Origin: Varroa destructor
Taxonomy: Eukaryota; Arthropoda; Arachnida; Mesostigmata; Varroidae
Direction of reading: 5' to 3'
DNA length: 64,000 bases
Assembly (NCBI RefSeq): GCF_002443255.2
Contig: NW_019211458.1
Coordinates: 17,231,939-17,295,938, forward strand
Part shown: positions 12,055-25,303 of the stretch, piece after piece
Numbering within the stretch: the stretch's first letter is position 1
Layout of the letters: each line of letters begins with the position of its first letter
Notes under the pieces: generated by a model
Database searches by the model: none
What the model saw: only the letters and a program-made list of their open reading frames with translations
What the model was told of the DNA's origin: nothing
Position numbers and translations under genes: made by a program

Positions 12055-13742
12055 TGAATTTGAGTCTACTCTGAACACGCACCAGTCGTGTGGCAGGTCT
12101 AGCCGAGCTGGTCTGAGCGGAAGTCGCCATAAAGGAACTTCTCTAGAGAGGCGTTTATGCGGAAAGGTTTAGTATTTGTGTTTTACATTTAACGAGCGGT
12201 AACCGTGCAGTGGTAGCAGCAACGACAGAGACACTGACAGCACATAAAAGTGAGCAGCGAACGAAGACCGTAGAGCGTTTATTTCTCACACCCGAGCCGT
12301 ACATGGCGCTTTTTTGAGGGTATCCATACACATTATTTACGTACACTTTCGTTATTGATGACTACATCGTAAGATACACAGGCGCACCACCTCTTTTGAC
12401 CACATCAACTCACCAGCAGAAACTAACCGACGATGTGTTCATGTTTCAGATCTCTGGTAGTAAAAAAAATGAATTCCTCTTTACCATAATTAGGCGTGAC
12501 AGCTTTAGCTCAAAAACTGGTGACAGGTGAAAAGGCGTGACATACATTCCGCGTTCTCTGTTCATCAAGGGCCAGTCATATCGGACCTACATGGGCCAAC
12601 GTTGCTTTAGTGCGTAGAATCGTCTACGAAGTCTGTGACTTTAACGGAAAGATTCCGTAGAATGGCGTATTAAATATAGGGAAAAAAAACAGTTGGAAAA
12701 ACGAGATGAGGGACGCAAACTAAAACTAAGCTAAAAAACTAGATAGACGTAGATAACCGTTTCTATGTGATATTAATCACGCTTAAAACCGCAAACAAAC
12801 AGAGAAGCTAAAGAAATCGGTTCAAATTCTACCGAATGTTGGCTTGAAGACCTGTGAATAGATAGGCATCACTGGGTTGTTACCGAACCATTGGAGAATC
12901 TCAAAAATTATGTACTGAAGATATAATTGAATTAATTCATCAGGCCAAACATTTTAGGCTGCCCGTAGCATCTGTTAAGTATTTCTATCCATGCGGTTCC
13001 ATTCAGATCCATAGCGAGAGTCCTTTTACTGAGCCATTTTAAAGAATGCAGTTCGTGTGGTGAAGTGAATGTTGCTTATTTAGCAAAGGGCTCAGGCTTA
13101 TCTACTAGTGAGATTTTTAATGTCATTGGCATAACGACCATTATTAACGAAGCTCTAGTTAGAACCTATCTCGTAATGATAGAGATGCGGCCATCTTTAG
13201 ATTAATTTAGTTATTTTGTGATCCAGTTTGAAACCCCAGGATAAAAGGTGTTTGTCATGCTGTATGGCGCACGCATGCTGTGAAGTGAATTCTACAAGAA
13301 GCCTCGTACGACATGATTCGACAGGATAAGTTGTAGAGGTTCAGGACCGCTCTAGGCCATCTCTCCCGTTGATCAACCTATATGTTTTTGGGCCCTGAAT
13401 TTATAGCCTATAACAATTTATAGTCTCCCATAGACGCGGAAATACGATGTTTCGAGACGATATATCTGTCAGATAAGATGCTGAAATGTGCCATTTTGAA
13501 AATGCTGTTTTCAGTCAAACTGATGACTAATGAAGGTGTGGATGTTTTTAAACATGCACAATTAATTATTTCGTGATAATCAGCGAGATGGAGAATTTAA
13601 ATATGGTCCATGCCTTTCATTAGCTTCACCCGTATACAGTGACAGGCCTCCTTAGAGTGAAGAACCCAAATTGTTTTCGAACGTCTGTTTTAACATAAAA
13701 TGAATCATATCAGTCAACGTCTACACTCATGATAAAGACGTC

Positions 13743-13773
13743 CACAGAATATCGTTCAGAAACGATATCTGTG
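13743..13773. repeat. 13-bp inverted repeat with one bulge, 4-nt loop
   Basis: CACAGA(A)TATCGTT at 13743-13756 pairs with AACGATATCTGTG at 13761-13773 with one bulged A, around the loop CAGA. It is a short fold-back in otherwise plain sequence. Confidence 0.65.
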
Positions 13774-14233
13774 TTCCGACCATTGTCTGCTTCAGAGGAA
13801 CGGCTAATTCCACGCGGCCACGCAGAAGTTTACGCCTCGTGAAGATAATTCCAAACCATCATATTGGCCGAAGTAGCGGTCCATCGAAATCACCGAAAAA
13901 GTCTCATATGTTCACTTTTATGCATGGCCCTTTTCGTCTACGTCAAAAGGGGTGAGCGTCACAGCGATGAAACTGAAACTGGTCATCACAAGCCAAGATG
14001 TCTAGATAGATGCCAGGTAAATAAATTTGAGTCAAGCAATAGTTATAATGGGTAACTATCTAAATGGCTGTTATTATGGGTGCCTATTACGGTACGTTTT
14101 GCGGTCACGGCCCTCTCAGACTATCGGTTATTTTATATACAGAAAATATCAAACACATGTCAAGTAGACAATTTGTTTCATTGATGCTCATCCAATATTC
14201 GTTATTTTGTTTGCTCACTCATTGATCTGACGC

Positions 14234-14269
14234 TATATACAAATAAATCAATAGCTTTATTTGTATATA
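14234..14269. repeat. Perfect 14-bp inverted repeat, 8-nt loop
   Basis: TATATACAAATAAA at 14234-14247 is the exact reverse complement of 14256-14269, with loop TCAATAGC. The AT-rich arms lie about 55 bases before a long TA microsatellite. Confidence 0.75.
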
Positions 14270-14319
14270 CAGTATCTTTTGGTTACGATAAATGCGCGTA
14301 GCGCAACTTGTATGTATTA

Positions 14320-14323
<4 letters not shown>

Positions 14324-14367
<44 letters not shown>
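14324..14367. repeat. (TA)22 microsatellite
   Basis: Uninterrupted TA repeat of 44 bases. Confidence 0.96.
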
Positions 14368-14369
<2 letters not shown>

Positions 14370-17300
14370 TCCCATTTTACTCCATATACATTTGAAAATA
14401 TTATGTATTTCCTTACATTTCACTATACCAATAATGATGTAAAAATATAAGCTCAGTTCGACGGTACGAGACCTTCAAAACTGTAAGGTAACGAGATTCT
14501 ACAAGAGGAACCGCTGTAAATAGAACGACCATATAATCAAATACCAAATAATAAAATATAAGCAATATGAGCTTGTTATTTGCATTCGCTTTTGGGGCAG
14601 GGTTTGCCACCGTACTACCAATGGCCGTCCTTTGTCCAACTAATATGTGTCTGCGGAGTAATGTCATCTTCCCTTGTCAGCGGCTAAAATTTTTCATGTA
14701 CAATGAAAGTTTTGGAAATAATATAAAAACGACAGCTAACTCAGTCACATTTAAAACGTCGAAAAGATAGGTGCCGTTTACGGTACCTCAAAAAACGTAT
14801 CGATAAGCAACCTCGCATTTCAGGTATAGCTTCAAAGTTTCTCTACAAATTGTTTCTTTATATTGTTAAAATTTCTGCAATTCTTTTGGCACTGTTTACG
14901 CGGAAACTAGGTTTAGGAAAACCAGTGGCTTATGCCAGCTACTTTGTCGTTTTCCAAATATGTTGAATATATGTCCCTCTCAGCTAGTAATAATGTCAGC
15001 GATAAATATAACAACTCAGTAACCCTTCGTAAAATGTAAGGTACAATAATGTTTCTGATGATTTTTTTTAACTGCTTCTATTAAGCCCCCTACAAGCTGA
15101 CAAGTCCCTGAAGCAATGACAAATAGCTGTCTAGTCGTGGCCTTTCGTAGAGAAAGCAAAAACAAATCAATAATGGAACAGTCTTAATTAGCTTGAGCCA
15201 TTTCAGGGGTTGAAACCATTGCCATATGTTTAATAGGTGCACGCTCTTTAATATCCTACTATCACCTGTCCCCTTCTATTGAATCAGCTTACATTATAAC
15301 CATTTAGAACAACAGAACGTAGACAACGATTTAGTACCTCAGGCGACTCAATAATTCGTTAAAAGGTCCGACGACATCAAAAAATAGGGGTTCCCGATGA
15401 AAAGGATTTATTGGCAGGGGGATGAATTAGGGATAGCGCTAACTAGAAAGATACCAAGCCAATATAACAAATACGTAAATCGATGCATACCTGCGAAATT
15501 TAACTTGACTGCCTATCTGTTGATTCGTTTAATTCTTCTCTAGCGCTCTTTTCCCTCGCAACGTAGAGAGTGGAACGGTGAGCATATGGCGGGGAAGGCA
15601 AGTCCGGCCTTCCTGCATAGTAGCTCGATATCTTGGGCTTGATATAAGACTTGCGATCCAGTGGCTAAACCCGTACGTGAGATATACAGACGACGACCCG
15701 AAAAAGAAGCACCGAAATATACTACAGCACAGGAAACTGAGAAGATGTATATACAGAAGGGAAAAAGAAAGAAATAAAAGGAGCCAATCAGACAAGAAAA
15801 GAAGATATTAGTAGCAACCGGAGGCGACTGTAGATTGTCACCGCTACTGGCAGGGCCGGCGACAAGACTAGAGTATTTCTATAGATTCCAATAGAAACTG
15901 GGGGCCGTCTCGTCGAATTATCAAAGACAGTTGTAACAACGGTATTGTCAGTGTTTGTTGTCGCATCCATTTCATCTTTACTTATCCCTTTAGCAGCAAA
16001 GGCCCATTGCAAGAACGTTTGCAAGCAAAAAAAACAGCACGCCCTTCAGCCGGTCCGCTACACTAGTTCCGCCTGCTGTATCCATTGCTGCTGCTGCAAC
16101 AGGATCCTCGCCGATTCTTGCAATCTCAACATGGGACCGAAAAGCGGCAATCAAGACAAACATGAACCTATGTGCGGCAACGCCAACGCCTAAGACTAGG
16201 TCGAGCCGCCGCGAATTACGAGCACGACTAACGCTAACAGTTACACCGTGTACAATGCGCACATGATACCGGCGCATAATAGTAGATATCGTCGCAGTAG
16301 TATCGCACAATGCTCAATATATGGATAAGCAGAAATGACCAGCGTATGACAAACGAGCACTTTGAGTGCAGTCGCTTTTGTTGTCAGAAAGAAAAGAACC
16401 CGTATAAGTCAACTGGGTGTCGGCCTCGAGCCTTCCGCTACTGGCGTTCCAACTGCCGTAACTTGCTGTACGCAATGTTTATCCCGCAACGTGAGTTTCC
16501 GACGTCTCGAATCTTCTTAGTCTTCTCGGTGTTTTTGGGGGGGGCAATGTTGGCTACTATCAGTCTAACTGTTAGACTCCTACCGACGTATGGATGTTGT
16601 CTCATTCCATAGCTGTATCACGAAAAGTTTGACTCTAACTACCATAAGGACGACCACGGCAATTACAGCGTTCTTCAATGATTTCTGGGTTTCTGATGCT
16701 AGGATTCACAGTTACTAGCGAGCAAAAGATACACGAAAAAGAGCACTACTAGTGCGACGATCTCGTGTGTGAAGACGCCATCGGAAACAGACAGAAACAA
16801 ATCAAAGAATCAGCAAAGGAACCTAACCGTAAAAAAGAAGAACGTCTTTTGAGACATGCGTAAATAAGTTCTAGGTAGGCAGCTGGTAAGATGTACAAAT
16901 GGAGCCAGAGGGACAGCATATAATCTAACGGCAGACTGTCTGTGATGTTATAGACTTTTTGAATGCCCTTGGCGTCTGTGTGCTTTTGTAGTCTTTGATG
17001 CCCCTGAGAAACGAAGAAGCAAGGCATCTTAGGTGGATACATCTTAGTAATGCTGCTGCATCATTTGCCGGATATCGACCTAAGGTATAAACTTGACAGG
17101 ATAGAATAGAATATATTTCTCTGGAGAAACTGGAATATATAACTCAATAGTACAGCTTTTTATAGCTCACAATAACGTGCCGCGTATACAGTTGTGCAAT
17201 ACAACTGCAGACCTTACCACAGCAAAGTCCGCGCATGAGAAAAAATAGTATAATACATGTTTAATATATATATATATACCAACACGATACGGGATTCCAC

Positions 17301-17791
17301 GACCAGAAATGCCCTTGGAGATGATTTCTGGAGCCAAGAACTTCTCCGCTGAACAATTTATGGTTTAATAAATTAGACTGACAATATTATAAATTTATTC
17401 AGCTTAACAGCTGTGAACGGCAACGTTTGGAGAATGGGGGCACCAGGATTCGCAACAAACATGCGTCTACTTCTATTGTCAGCCTGAGATTAATATAATT
17501 AGACTTTATATACTGTTGTCAAAAAGGAAACAAATAATCTTTAAATATTTTATTAAGTGCATTTTTCTCAGTTTGATAACGCATCTAAATTGCAGATGTA
17601 TCACGCCTAGCTATGAGTGCGTAAGGATTCTACTTTTTTTTTTTACCTGACTAAAAATTCACCCCAGCAAGGTTAGCATGGACACGTTTAGCAGATACGA
17701 ATCTACTTTATGAGGATACTAGCTCAAAAGCAGGTGTGAGAAAACAAAGCATTAAGTAACAATTTAGCCTGAGCCTAAACGCAGAGGACGC

Positions 17792-18049
17792 ATGAAGTTC
17801 CTGAACGCAACATGTTGTCCGGTGTACTTTTTTTGTGTTTTCGTTCAACCTGCACCAGGAAAAATGCATAATACAGCAGCTGCTTGCGCTCGTTTATCAT
17901 TACGAGGGCAGCAACGAGGGCAGCAGAAGCAGTGGGATAAGGCCGGATCCGGTAGCGACTCTTCCAGCAGAAGAGCTTTTGCGTTTTTCCTCAAGCCCAC
18001 CGGCCTTATAGGCTTTGCTGTATCAGTCAGCGACATAATCCATGCTTAG
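17792..18049 (+). CDS. 85-codon ORF with signal-peptide-like start, unknown
   Basis: ATG 17792 opens 85 codons to TAG 18047. The start MKFLNATCCPVYFFCVF could be a signal peptide. Next comes a Gln/Gly/Arg-rich region containing two copies of GQQ, encoded by a 12-base tandem duplication (GAGGGCAGCA twice), then a Ser-rich stretch and a hydrophobic end. The start context is weak (CGCATGA). Low confidence. Confidence 0.15.
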   Translation: MKFLNATCCPVYFFCVFVQPAPGKMHNTAAACARLSLRGQQRGQQKQWDKAGSGSDSSSRRAFAFFLKPTGLIGFAVSVSDIIHA

Positions 18050-20380
18050 TCGAGTCCATGCAATCTTAATTTATTTAAACATGGAAAGACCATTTCTTCA
18101 TAACCCGGCGATGATATGAACAGCTGGGGAAAAGACTACACTGGACCCGCCTTAACATTACCTGACGCGCACAGCTTAATCAGCTGCAATGCAAGTTGAG
18201 CTGCCGAGCGTTTTTTTTTTCAATACTTTTTCGTTCTCTCGAATAAAATGTCATTGTCACGCCCTCGAACGAACAATTTCAATGCCCAACAAAGGTTAGA
18301 AGCAACAAAAGATGACCTTAACCAGTGCGGATTATAGTTATCAAGCTGAGCAGCACGAGACAAGGCAAAGGAGATACCGGGTAACCTAAAATGGTTAACG
18401 TGAATAACTATAGGCCAAGGTTGGAGCAGGCTGATAAGGACGGAGCAAGCAGAGCAAATGTCTTCGTGGTAACGGCTCGAACTCTGTACTTATTCCAAAC
18501 AAGCTAGCAAATAAGCCAGATAGGTCGGGAGACACAGCGCAAGTCTTTTGAAGGCGGAAAGCTGGACTCGCGCTGTATGTGATAGAACAATACCACTTGC
18601 AAAGAATGAACACTAAGAGACTGACCTAGGCAAAAACTATTTCAGCCAGAATACCGACGAAGGATGAACAAAAGTAAAACGTTTCAAACTAACAAGCCTA
18701 CGTAGTCTAGCGTGTAAATGAAGCTGTCGAAATTCTAATTAATTCCAAATGTTATTTCTGACATACAATATCTGTATATCGTGAAAAAAGGGAAAATGTG
18801 CAAACCAGAAATTAGCCAGCTTATAAGCTTGTATAACATGGTTCTACTAAAATGCGAAGACGTTTGTAAATGACTAGGTAGTAAGATGACAATAATCGAA
18901 CTTGTTATTACGGCCTGAGCTTAGGTTTGGTTTTTATCAACCGTGGGATTGTATTGGGACTATATTGTCCTCTGTCCTATGTCTACGAAAATGTGCTCTA
19001 CTCCAGATTGTCGCGCTAACCTTACTATCCGAAAAAAATTACATGATATCCTTATTTAAATGAAAAACGTATGTTAATAGCTGAAAATTTTTATTGACCG
19101 AATCTACAGCGGCAGTTTTACTATTGAAATTTAAACACTAGATTTTATTTGTATTTAAGCCATTTAGGCCTCCATGCCCTTTAATTGTAGCAAATTTAAA
19201 TCAGTACTATTTAATAAAGTCATGTTATTATGAATGTGTTTACATGTTAAGGCGAAAAAATGAATTTTTCTCATTTATTTAAGTAAATATCAACAAATCA
19301 TTGAGCTTCGCAATGAACTTGCTTCAACGCGGTTATCGGTGTCCGTTTAGTATTCACTATAACACTGTGTTCACAGTTACTTCGTGCGTCTATTTTTTAT
19401 TCGATTTCTCATATTATCAACAATCAATGGCAGTCACCTTGTGTTATTTTTCCTATGACAATAATGTTTATTCGACAAGTTTCACGTAGAATATGGGCAA
19501 CGGCTATTGATTTGGTCAGCGGTAGCTATTACTTCAACAAGGTTTTGCTCTGCCCTCGATGTGGAATTTTGAAAGCGTTACAAAATTTGCAAGCCTTTCA
19601 AATAAGCCTTCCCCCCGTGTCTATTCCCGTTGTGGCGCGTCCCATATGTACGTACATACACACACGTATCCTAACTCACGGACCACTGATAAGCCAGACA
19701 AATCTGGTCCTCTCGGTGCCGTTATCAGTGAAAAGGCTTTCAGAGTCCTGTGCTTCTAAAGCCAATGAGCCCTACGTATGAGGTCAACGCTGATTTCACG
19801 TGTAGTTGTAGCACAGCTCAAAGGGTACGAAGCAAATGAGGAAATTCTGAATACTCTAATTACTACTGCATAGCTAGTTACTCGCGGCACGTAGCACGTG
19901 AGGTTAGCAAGGACATTAGCTGACAAACCAGTCGACAACAAAAACGCCACAAAAATAGTAAATACCACTAGAGATAAGACTGAAGGCGAGAGTTAACTAG
20001 AAAGAGAACGAGCTGACGAGATCAGCAGGAATACACTGAATGGTTGCTAAAGAGCAATAGGTCAGGCAATCCCTTCTGGCAGAGCTGGAATCGGAGCTAG
20101 CGACCGGAGCGAACCTGCGACCGATAAGCTTGAAGCAGCAGCAGCAGCAGCAAACTTAATGATGTGGTAACCATTGCCACATTCGAAGTAGGTACTACCT
20201 TCGTATGGGGTGGGTACGAACCAACCAATGGGAAACGGACGGATTGGTGAGTGAACGGATGAACGACAAAGTAGACTAACCCAAGTGACCCATAAGAGAG
20301 CCCAGACCGAATAACTCTTCACCGCAATCGGCAACTTGCCCAATTCTTTTCAACTTCGCGAGTTTGACTTCGCTGCGTTC
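18050..20380. other. No recognised gene
   Basis: AT-leaning spacer to about 19300, then mixed composition. The block at 20060-20340 is GC-richer and has a 93-codon - strand frame containing an alanine run from a short GCA/TGC repeat, with no family match. Confidence 0.5.
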
Positions 20381-20428
20381 TGGTGGTGGTGGTGGTGGTG
20401 GTGGTGGTGGTGGTGGTGGTGGTGGTGG

Positions 20429-20469
<41 letters not shown>

Positions 20470-20470
20470 G
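20381..20470 (+). repeat. Compound trinucleotide repeat: (TGG)16 then (CCG)n
   Basis: About 48 bases of pure TGG repeat (20381-20428) run directly into about 41 bases of pure CCG/GCC repeat. If translated in one frame the block would read poly-Gly then poly-Pro, but that frame has no ATG after its upstream stop (20286), so I do not call it coding. The two halves can pair as G-C, G-C, T-G along their length, so single-stranded DNA or RNA could form a long hairpin folding near 20428. Each strand also carries a G-rich half that could form quadruplexes. Confidence 0.9.
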
Positions 20471-21171
20471 TCTGCTTTGGCTCCCACAGCCCCCAAATGA
20501 CCGTGACTACAGAACGCTGAGCGATGACGAGAAGGTGTTGTGGACTTCTGTTTTAATCAAACGGCCTTACGCATCCAACAGTCGAGTATGTCTTGAGTCC
20601 CCTTCTATTATCTGCTGTAGAAATCGAAGTCATAAACGTTAGAGTATCTGTTCCACTGGTGCCGTGCTTCCAAAGGAAATGATGAATTTTTCTAGTCAAC
20701 AAATGACAATGAATATAATAACGATGGTGCTAGCGGTGTCGATGACAATAATGAATTCTTTTATTGACCATAATAATTACCAACTGAGAGAGGGAGAGAG
20801 CAAATGATAGAACTACAGCAGCGGTATAGGCGTGTGTTGATAACAGTGAGGGGACCAAGCGCAAACAGAAGCGGGTTGCTGACCAGTTTGTTGGCCGCTC
20901 TGGTGATCTACTACCCTTCAGCTTGTTTTTAAGCCATTGCTTATCGTTTCCCGCCGAAGCCTTTACAGATACGCTAGCTTCTTCTTTTTTCGCAGTAATG
21001 TATCGTCGAACTGAAAACATCGCGAACGGAATTCTAGCGTGAAGAAACGATGATAGAGAGTGAAAGAGTGTGGATAAATAAAAAAATATCGATAACGCCT
21101 ATTTTTGCCCGACAGCGTAATATCATATTATTTTGATCTTCGTAGTTGCTTACGTTTTGTGAGCATCCTTA

Positions 21172-21206
21172 TATAAAGGATGGTGCAACCGATAGACAGC
21201 CTCAGT
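21172..21206 (+). promoter_or_regulatory. Core promoter candidate: TATA box plus initiator
   Basis: TATAAA at 21172-21177 within TTATATAAAGG is followed by CTCAGTG at 21201-21207, with the initiator A at 21204. The 32-base spacing from TATA to the A matches the arthropod TATA-Inr arrangement, and TCAGTG is close to the arthropod initiator TCAGTY. A possible short first exon would run from 21204 to a donor-like AAG|GTAGGA at about 21259. This is the best-formed core promoter I found in the window. Confidence 0.4.
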
Positions 21207-21765
21207 GTTATATTTGCACGCAAGCCGAGACTGTCCGCCTGGATTCACTTCCGCTAAGGTAGGACCACTAACAACTTGCGTTCAAGACCTGCGAATGTGC
21301 TAAAACTGAGGCCTGTTGATAATGGCCTTTTTCTACCTACCGATGCAAATTGGGGTACGAGAGGTTAGGTGACTGTAGTAACCCTCGGGGGGAACTACGA
21401 CGTGGCAAACCTCCCACGGTGCCCGTTGTGGCAATCAGTAGGTAAAGGTAGATTACGTCAAATGAATGTTCATTTGCATTTTTCCAATCCGCCTCATAAC
21501 AAGTCCTCTCATCGAAAGGCGAAACGGACGGCACGAGAGAAATAGAAGATAATAGAAAGAATGCCAGGGTAAACTGGCAACAGGGAAGAGGTCTCAAGTG
21601 AGTTACCAAAAGGAGAAAATAACAAAAGAGAAAGACAATGTGATAGTGAAATAAGCAACAGCAAAAATCATCTGGCATCCTCATAACGTTGCAAGACATC
21701 GAACAAGCTGAAAAAATGATGCTGCATTGATTTAGGCCGTTCGTCTTCGTAAACATGTTATAGAA

Positions 21766-22029
21766 ATGATCGAATTAAGTTACTGGTGTAGATATTTTAT
21801 CTATATATATATGCCGGCAACCGGAACGACGATTAGTTTTATACTCCAGGTTAATTTTCAAGGGGTTGATGACTGTCTTATTTCACGTCAACTATTGCTT
21901 GGTCATCCATACGTTGCTGCGTCTAACGTCAAAAACGAATACATCGAATCTGTGTTGCGGCAGATTTTCGCAATAATGGGCGACGTCAATATGATGGAAC
22001 AGTACGCTACTGGATATCAGCAAAGTTAA
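21766..22029 (+). CDS. 87-codon ORF downstream of the 21.2-kb promoter
   Basis: ATG 21766 (context GAAATGA) to TAA 22027. The first 28 or so codons are AT-rich and hydrophobic. The rest (from VNFQGVDDCL) looks more like a folded protein, with balanced composition and no low complexity, ending EQYATGYQQS. Codon 29 follows an acceptor-like TTTTATACTCCAG (ending 21853), so the better-looking part may be a terminal exon beginning at 21854. A TATA and initiator pair lies about 560 bases upstream on the same strand. I recognise no family. Confidence 0.25.
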   Translation: MIELSYWCRYFIYIYMPATGTTISFILQVNFQGVDDCLISRQLLLGHPYVAASNVKNEYIESVLRQIFAIMGDVNMMEQYATGYQQS

Positions 22030-23253
22030 AAGTTATATTAATCTATTAACCTATCGCACATCTCGCATCGTAGCGCACGTCTCGTTAGTTCTCAAAGGCA
22101 CAGAATTGCAGTTAGTTGGACTAGCTTACTCGAACTTAGACAGCAATAGTTACAAATCACAAATCGATGACTGTCTCAAACTGACCGGTGGAGCGGAAAG
22201 AGTTAGGTGGGAAGGATTGCCGAAGCATTGGTGTAGCAGGTTGATAGTAGTAGGCATGTAGGTTTGGCTGCAATCGATTGTGTTATCGCGGGTAACGAGA
22301 CAAACACGGAGTTGAACCGGGTAGCGGAAAACAGCATCTCTCTTCTCGCAATGCGACATCCCTAAAGTGTCGCGGCATAATCTCAAGCGGAACACACGAT
22401 TTCGATTTCTGCGCGTCACATTATTGAAAGCATTGATAATGGCTGACCCCCCAGCGCCTGACCGAGGGTCCGAGCATATCGGCGTCACCCCCGTTGGGAA
22501 TCCTTATTATAGTGTTTCACTTCACGCTTCCTCATTCTCGGTGGCGCGTTTATTTTTGCGCTTTTTAAGCTATACGCTATTTTAAACTGCTATTGCGACT
22601 TCCACTGAGGAAAAGGGATGAGAGGAGCAACAACGATTGACACCGCTAGCATTACATCCTCGCCGTGTCCTGCCCTTCTTCTAGCAGCATCGAGAATGCG
22701 GAACAAACAGAAGCGAGGGTGTTGACGACGAAGGAAACGGCAAATACACACATTGTCTCGGTATAATACGCATAATACACAATGCACTGCAGCCAGCCAA
22801 GGGCATTCGTCACTTAGGTGACTATTTATTTATGGTACTTATGGACACCACCACCGCTACTGTTGTTGCCCTTACAGCAGCTACTGCGACCATTAGAACG
22901 ACGAGGATTTAGCGCAGGCAACTATGGTTACCCGCATATCAAAAAACTGCCGCCGGCTTCCATTCTACTGCTTCGTACCTGCTCAACAAATAAAAGGAAG
23001 AAGAGGATCATGCGTGACGTAGAGTGGTTCCGGTAGCAGCAATATCATGCGAGGAGAAAAATGGGTCGGATACGCACCACAGAGTCGACACCTGCGTAAC
23101 CATCACCGTTGGCTGGACTCAACGTGGCCCTCGTTTTACGTCTTCGAAATCGAGTCATCACATAACAAAGCTCTTGCTTGATTCTGCTTGCCTCTCCCTA
23201 GAAATTGTGTAATTAGCACACATACGTATATAACAGACAAGAAATAGCATGAG

Positions 23254-23283
23254 CCTGTTTATTGCATTCCTGTTTATTACATT
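23254..23283. repeat. Two adjacent copies of a 15-base unit
   Basis: CCTGTTTATTGCATT is followed at once by CCTGTTTATTACATT, differing at one base. This is a simple tandem duplication. Confidence 0.85.
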
Positions 23284-25203
23284 GGTAGTGATTTATATGG
23301 CCAGCATTTTTCTTAAAGGTATACGGTCTTGAGCCAAAGCTTCTATTGACTCTGACATGGAACACGAAACTAGATCAAAGCCATAAGGTAGATAGCCACA
23401 AGTCCTGCAATATAGAGCGGAAAGAATCATACCTATTTCTGTCACTAAGTAAAGAAAAGTATAGATAAAAAAACGTGACCTTTTCCGGCTGATGGTCGAG
23501 CCATGATCGATCCTGCGGTTCTCGACTTGTTTGCTTGTCTGCTGTCTACAGACCAAATTTATTTCAAGCGTTCAATTTTTTAGATTTCCCGGTAAGATTT
23601 CTCTCGAACTTTTGAACTTACTTTTTATATTTTGTAAGCTCTTTCAACTGAGCAACCCTAGGCCATATTTCGTTTTTTGGATGACGAGAATAGGACACCA
23701 AAGAACGCGCTTCAAGTTCTGCTTAAAGTCGGCTTTAAAATGACGAGAGGGTCACGTAGATAACTCTCGTTGCGGGCGACTTACCAACGCGGATACATAT
23801 GAAATAGCAATCCATGTTGAGGCATCACCAAATCACCCGCCAGAAGACTCAATTTGAGGGGAATTTCAAATCACTTAAGAGGAAGGATTATTAGAGAATT
23901 AGCTTACAGAGGAGATGGATCGTTGATATCGTTGCAGATGTCAAGTTCTGAGTGCACCAGTATGACGTATAAACAAAGACACGGAAGGCTAACTATTGCT
24001 TCAAAGGTAAGGCCAACCCGGAAGAAGCTTGTAAAATCCAAATCAACAAGCAAACTTCTTCTCATCGTTTTCTCAACCGATTTTTATGAGGTATGTACTT
24101 ATGCCGAGTAGCGTTGTCATTTAGATGTACTACTATGAAAATTTAGTAATCCTGGAAATAAAAATAGGCTAGAATTCTGGGCAAGTGGAGTGAGGGTTTT
24201 TTACAAATAATGCACCGATTTACACGTTGCTACGGGTATCGTACCTTTTGGAGAAGAATACGAGGTCTGTATTTCATTAGCCTCCGTATTCATCCGATCT
24301 GGCTCGTTGTGCTTTCCTCCGTTCTCCTGCAAAGTTCAATAGATGCTTAAAAGGAACATGGAGACGCGAAAGGAAACCTAGAGAAAACAGGAACGTAGTT
24401 GAGATATATCCCTACAATTGAATTTGAAAATTATGTTAGCGCATGGGAAAAGCCGGTGGTACAGGTGTATTAGATGTGATGGGAATTATTTCGGAAGGAA
24501 CAACAGGGATTTGAACGACCGAGGCATGTGCAGTTGACAAGAACAAAATTCTCTGTGATTTTTTTCAACCCAGTGGTATATCCATCCGAGGTAATCTCGA
24601 AAATGGTTCCAAGCATTTCTAATAGTTGGCATCCTTCGCTCAGAAAACTACAATGAGAGCTTTATGCCTTGTGAGCTCATGTTCATTAAATTAACCAGGC
24701 TATACCGCGAGCTTAAATTGCTTTCCCTAGCAGACTATGCTATTGAGTGAGACCATGCTACTAGTAACTTTAAAAGGTACTAATGAAAAACAAGTGCAAA
24801 ACTTCCAAACGACTTATAATCTTCGATTCTTACTGAAAAATTAACATTTATTGAAAAGCATAGAAACGCTACGAAGAAAAACTTTTATAGTAAAATTATT
24901 AAGGAAGCGACAACGGATCCTCGTTGTGCAGTCACCATATGTTTACCTAATCCCTATGTACATCGATTTGCAGCCACTTGCTAGACTCGCCTCGCCATCG
25001 CGAAGTAGAGCTTTTTCTCGGACATCTTGCTCCAGCAAAAAAACACATTACTTTAGTATTGTACAATAAAACGCTAAAATATAATATATTACAATTTTTT
25101 TAATTATTTTTTTAATACTTACTATTTTATTTGTTGTTTTTTTTAATTTTAGTAATAAAAAATACAAAAAAATAATAATAATTTAATTAAAATTGAAATA
25201 TAT

Positions 25204-25303
25204 NNNNNNNNNNNNNNNNNNNNNNNNNNNNNNNNNNNNNNNNNNNNNNNNNNNNNNNNNNNNNNNNNNNNNNNNNNNNNNNNNNNNNNNNNNNNNNNNN
25301 NNN
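25204..25303. other. Assembly gap (100 N)
   Basis: Exactly 100 N, the conventional placeholder for a gap of unknown size. It is flanked on both sides by A/T-only low-complexity sequence (about 25075-25203 and 25304-25335), which is probably why assembly failed here. The missing length cannot be read from the sequence. Confidence 0.98.

Larger units (their letters stand above)
11503..17791. other. No recognised gene; GC block then AT-rich spacer
   Basis: From 11640 to 12130 is GC-richer with antiparallel open frames. From 12360 to 15500 is AT-leaning spacer containing two fold-backs and the (TA)22 repeat. From 15550 to 17050 are short frames on both strands, none with motifs. Confidence 0.5.

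Noticed and set aside
20364..20642. Poly-Gly/poly-Pro open frame over the compound repeat
   Set aside because: No ATG after the in-frame stop at 20286; the repeat itself creates the openness.
23770..23830. Short ATG frame before a minus-strand GTAAGT donor
   Set aside because: Only about ten codons with two competing ATG frames; indistinguishable from chance.
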